DNA from: Euryarchaeota archaeon UBA33
GTDB taxonomy: Archaea > Thermoplasmatota > E2 > DHVEG-1
NCBI GenBank assembly: GCA_002506745.1
Contig: DAYE01000089.1
Span: 43,945 to 59,048, forward strand
DNA: 15,104 nucleotides
Reading direction: 5' to 3'
Shown: piece after piece, positions 14,443 through 15,104 of the stretch
Layout of the letters: the number at the start of each line of letters is the position of its first letter
Position numbering within the stretch: the first letter of the stretch is position 1
Translations under genes and position numbers: made by a program
The notes under the pieces: generated by a model
The model's database searches: none
What the model saw: only the letters and a program-made list of their open reading frames with translations
Told to the model about the DNA's origin: nothing

Positions 14443-14497
14443 AACCCCACGTCCCACCTTGACATGAGCCTGAAACACATTAACCTTGCGCACAAAA

Positions 14498-14507
14498 CAT
14501 ATAAATA
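14498..14507. promoter_or_regulatory. Shared divergent TATA element (MEMO/DHS and 52-aa gene)
   Basis: CATATAAATA on the plus strand, read as TATTTATATG on the minus strand, is the only good TATA-like site between the two divergent genes. On the minus strand it predicts a start near 14476, about 34 nt before GTG 14442. On the plus strand it predicts a start near 14528, about 19 nt before ATG 14547. Both distances are normal, so one TBP site may serve both directions. Confidence 0.5.
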
Positions 14508-14546
14508 TCATTGATGAATACGGGAGTAAAACAGGACGGGACAAGC

Positions 14547-14705
14547 ATGGAAACAGTCTGTCATATTGAAATTCTGAAAGACGGCAGAGATTTTGTCGCT
14601 CGAGCACATCTTGCGAACGGCTCAGTCAAAGAGTACCGCCATCAGATATTCGAAGATGTCCTTACTGAGATGGTCATCGACCTGCAGGAAGAACTCGCAG
14701 AATAA
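14547..14705 (+). CDS. Hypothetical protein, 52 aa
   Basis: No family is recognised. The frame is open from TTG 14511/ATG 14514, but the predicted promoter at about 14500 places the transcript start after those codons. ATG 14547, with AGGACGGGAC about 5-15 nt ahead, is the better start. The product begins METVCHIEILKDGRDFV and continues through ARAHLANGSVKEYRH to a helical, acidic end (FEDVLTEMVIDLQEELAE). The pattern is a three-stranded sheet followed by one long amphipathic helix; no membrane segment. It is divergent from the MEMO gene and probably coregulated with it through a shared TATA element. Confidence 0.6.
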   Translation: METVCHIEILKDGRDFVARAHLANGSVKEYRHQIFEDVLTEMVIDLQEELAE

Positions 14706-14748
14706 ACGAAAGCATTCTCCTTATTTTTCTTTATCCATGTACCACTGG

Positions 14749-14955
14749 TTATTTTCCAAGATATGGTGCAAGGAATAAGACCGCTATCATGACGAAGATG
14801 AGCGCATACATGATATAGACCCAGACTTTCCGTCTTTTGGTGAGTTTTTGATACCGTTGTTTACATTCATCAGAGCACATCGTCTCTGTGTCTGATGCAG
14901 TGATTGCTTTTCCGCAGATCTGACAATGCATGTGTTGTGGGATTTTCTCAGTCAT
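14749..14955 (-). CDS. Small zinc-ribbon membrane protein (DUF2116-like)
   Basis: 68 residues from ATG 14955; the frame is open upstream but the extra 22 residues (with YFIPCP) are not family-like. A treble-clef-like ribbon is formed by C11-x2-C14 (CQICGKAI) and C27-x3-C31 (MCSDEC). A basic stretch follows (YQKLTKRRK, 35-43), then one transmembrane helix (about 45-64) and a short end. This Cys-pair pattern, 'CxxCGKxI...CSxxC', is that of the DUF2116 zinc-ribbon family in archaea. The ribbon would face the cytoplasm by the positive-inside rule. Function is unknown. No strong TATA box or ribosome site was seen upstream. Confidence 0.75.
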   Translation of the reverse strand: MTEKIPQHMHCQICGKAITASDTETMCSDECKQRYQKLTKRRKVWVYIMYALIFVMIAVLFLAPYLGK

Positions 14956-15104
14956 AATAATCGAACGTACAATAGGACAGGGGATGAAATAGTTTATTGT
15001 TGGTTGTTTCGAGATTATCAACTCTTATGAACGATTCTGAGGAATAAAAATTGAGATTCGTAAAAACATTTTTTATCCGATGAGTAAGCATGATAATCAA
15101 TAGT
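14956..15104. other. Terminal non-coding stretch
   Basis: No convincing gene. A 47-codon minus-strand ORF starts near 15090 and runs over the start of the zinc-ribbon gene, but it has no ribosome site and an unremarkable composition. T-rich sequence (15069-15075, TTTTTTT-like) and AT-rich patches may be promoter or terminator parts of a gene beyond the edge. Confidence 0.3.

Noticed and set aside
14443..14607. N-terminal extension of the MEMO protein
   Set aside because: It crosses the TATA element and the divergent gene; family similarity begins right after GTG 14442.
14956..15021. N-terminal extension of the zinc-ribbon protein
   Set aside because: The extra residues are not family-like and lack a ribosome site; ATG 14955 gives the expected short N-terminus.
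1..15104. tRNA, rRNA, CRISPR array, insertion sequence or prophage
   Set aside because: No T-loop-like GGTTCRA context with a matching acceptor stem, no regularly spaced repeats, no transposase or integrase motifs were seen by eye on either strand.

Overview
The window looks like an archaeal chromosome segment, probably euryarchaeal and possibly Thermoplasmata-like; that placement is inference from gene content, since no rRNA or tRNA gene is present. The archaeal signs are TTTATATA-type TATA boxes 20-35 nt before several starts, GAGGTGAT-type Shine-Dalgarno sites, a zinc-ribbon/HTH multiprotein bridging factor (aMBF1), a type II methionine aminopeptidase, deoxyhypusine synthase and an archaeal-type coiled-coil protein of the COG1340 kind.

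Layout. 1-101 (-) is the 5' end of a small membrane protein. 288-824 (+) is an Lrp/AsnC-like regulator. 978-4726 (+) is a tight housekeeping run: coiled-coil protein, aMBF1, TsaC/Sua5 (tRNA t6A synthesis), MetAP-II (N-terminal Met removal) and a divergent creatininase-family hydrolase. Spacings are 27 nt, 5 nt, an 8-nt overlap and a 4-nt overlap. The creatininase gene has no ATG/GTG/TTG before its conserved N-terminus and seems to start at an ATA codon overlapping the MetAP stop.

4732-11749 (-) is an envelope-protein block: a secreted caspase-fold (Cys-His) peptidase candidate, a 222-aa membrane-anchored orphan, and two translationally coupled paralogous multi-pass proteins of 843 and 871 aa. 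Each large protein has an N-terminal membrane region that resembles exosortase/archaeosortase but lacks the catalytic Cys, followed by two GATase/DUF4350-like domains. This is the most unusual part of the window.

11830-12180 (+) holds a compact transcription unit missed by length-filtered gene calling: a strong TATA box, a 9-bp hairpin at the predicted transcript start, genes for 42-aa and 32-aa peptides with good Shine-Dalgarno sites, and a hairpin plus T-tract terminator. A 108-aa orphan follows at 12270-12596 (+).

12608-14442 (-) encodes a MEMO1-family protein and deoxyhypusine synthase in one unit. A 52-aa orphan (14547-14705, +) diverges from it across what appears to be one shared TATA element. 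14749-14955 (-) encodes a small zinc-ribbon membrane protein. No CRISPR array, insertion sequence, tRNA or rRNA was found, and no gene-free stretch exceeds about 190 bases.
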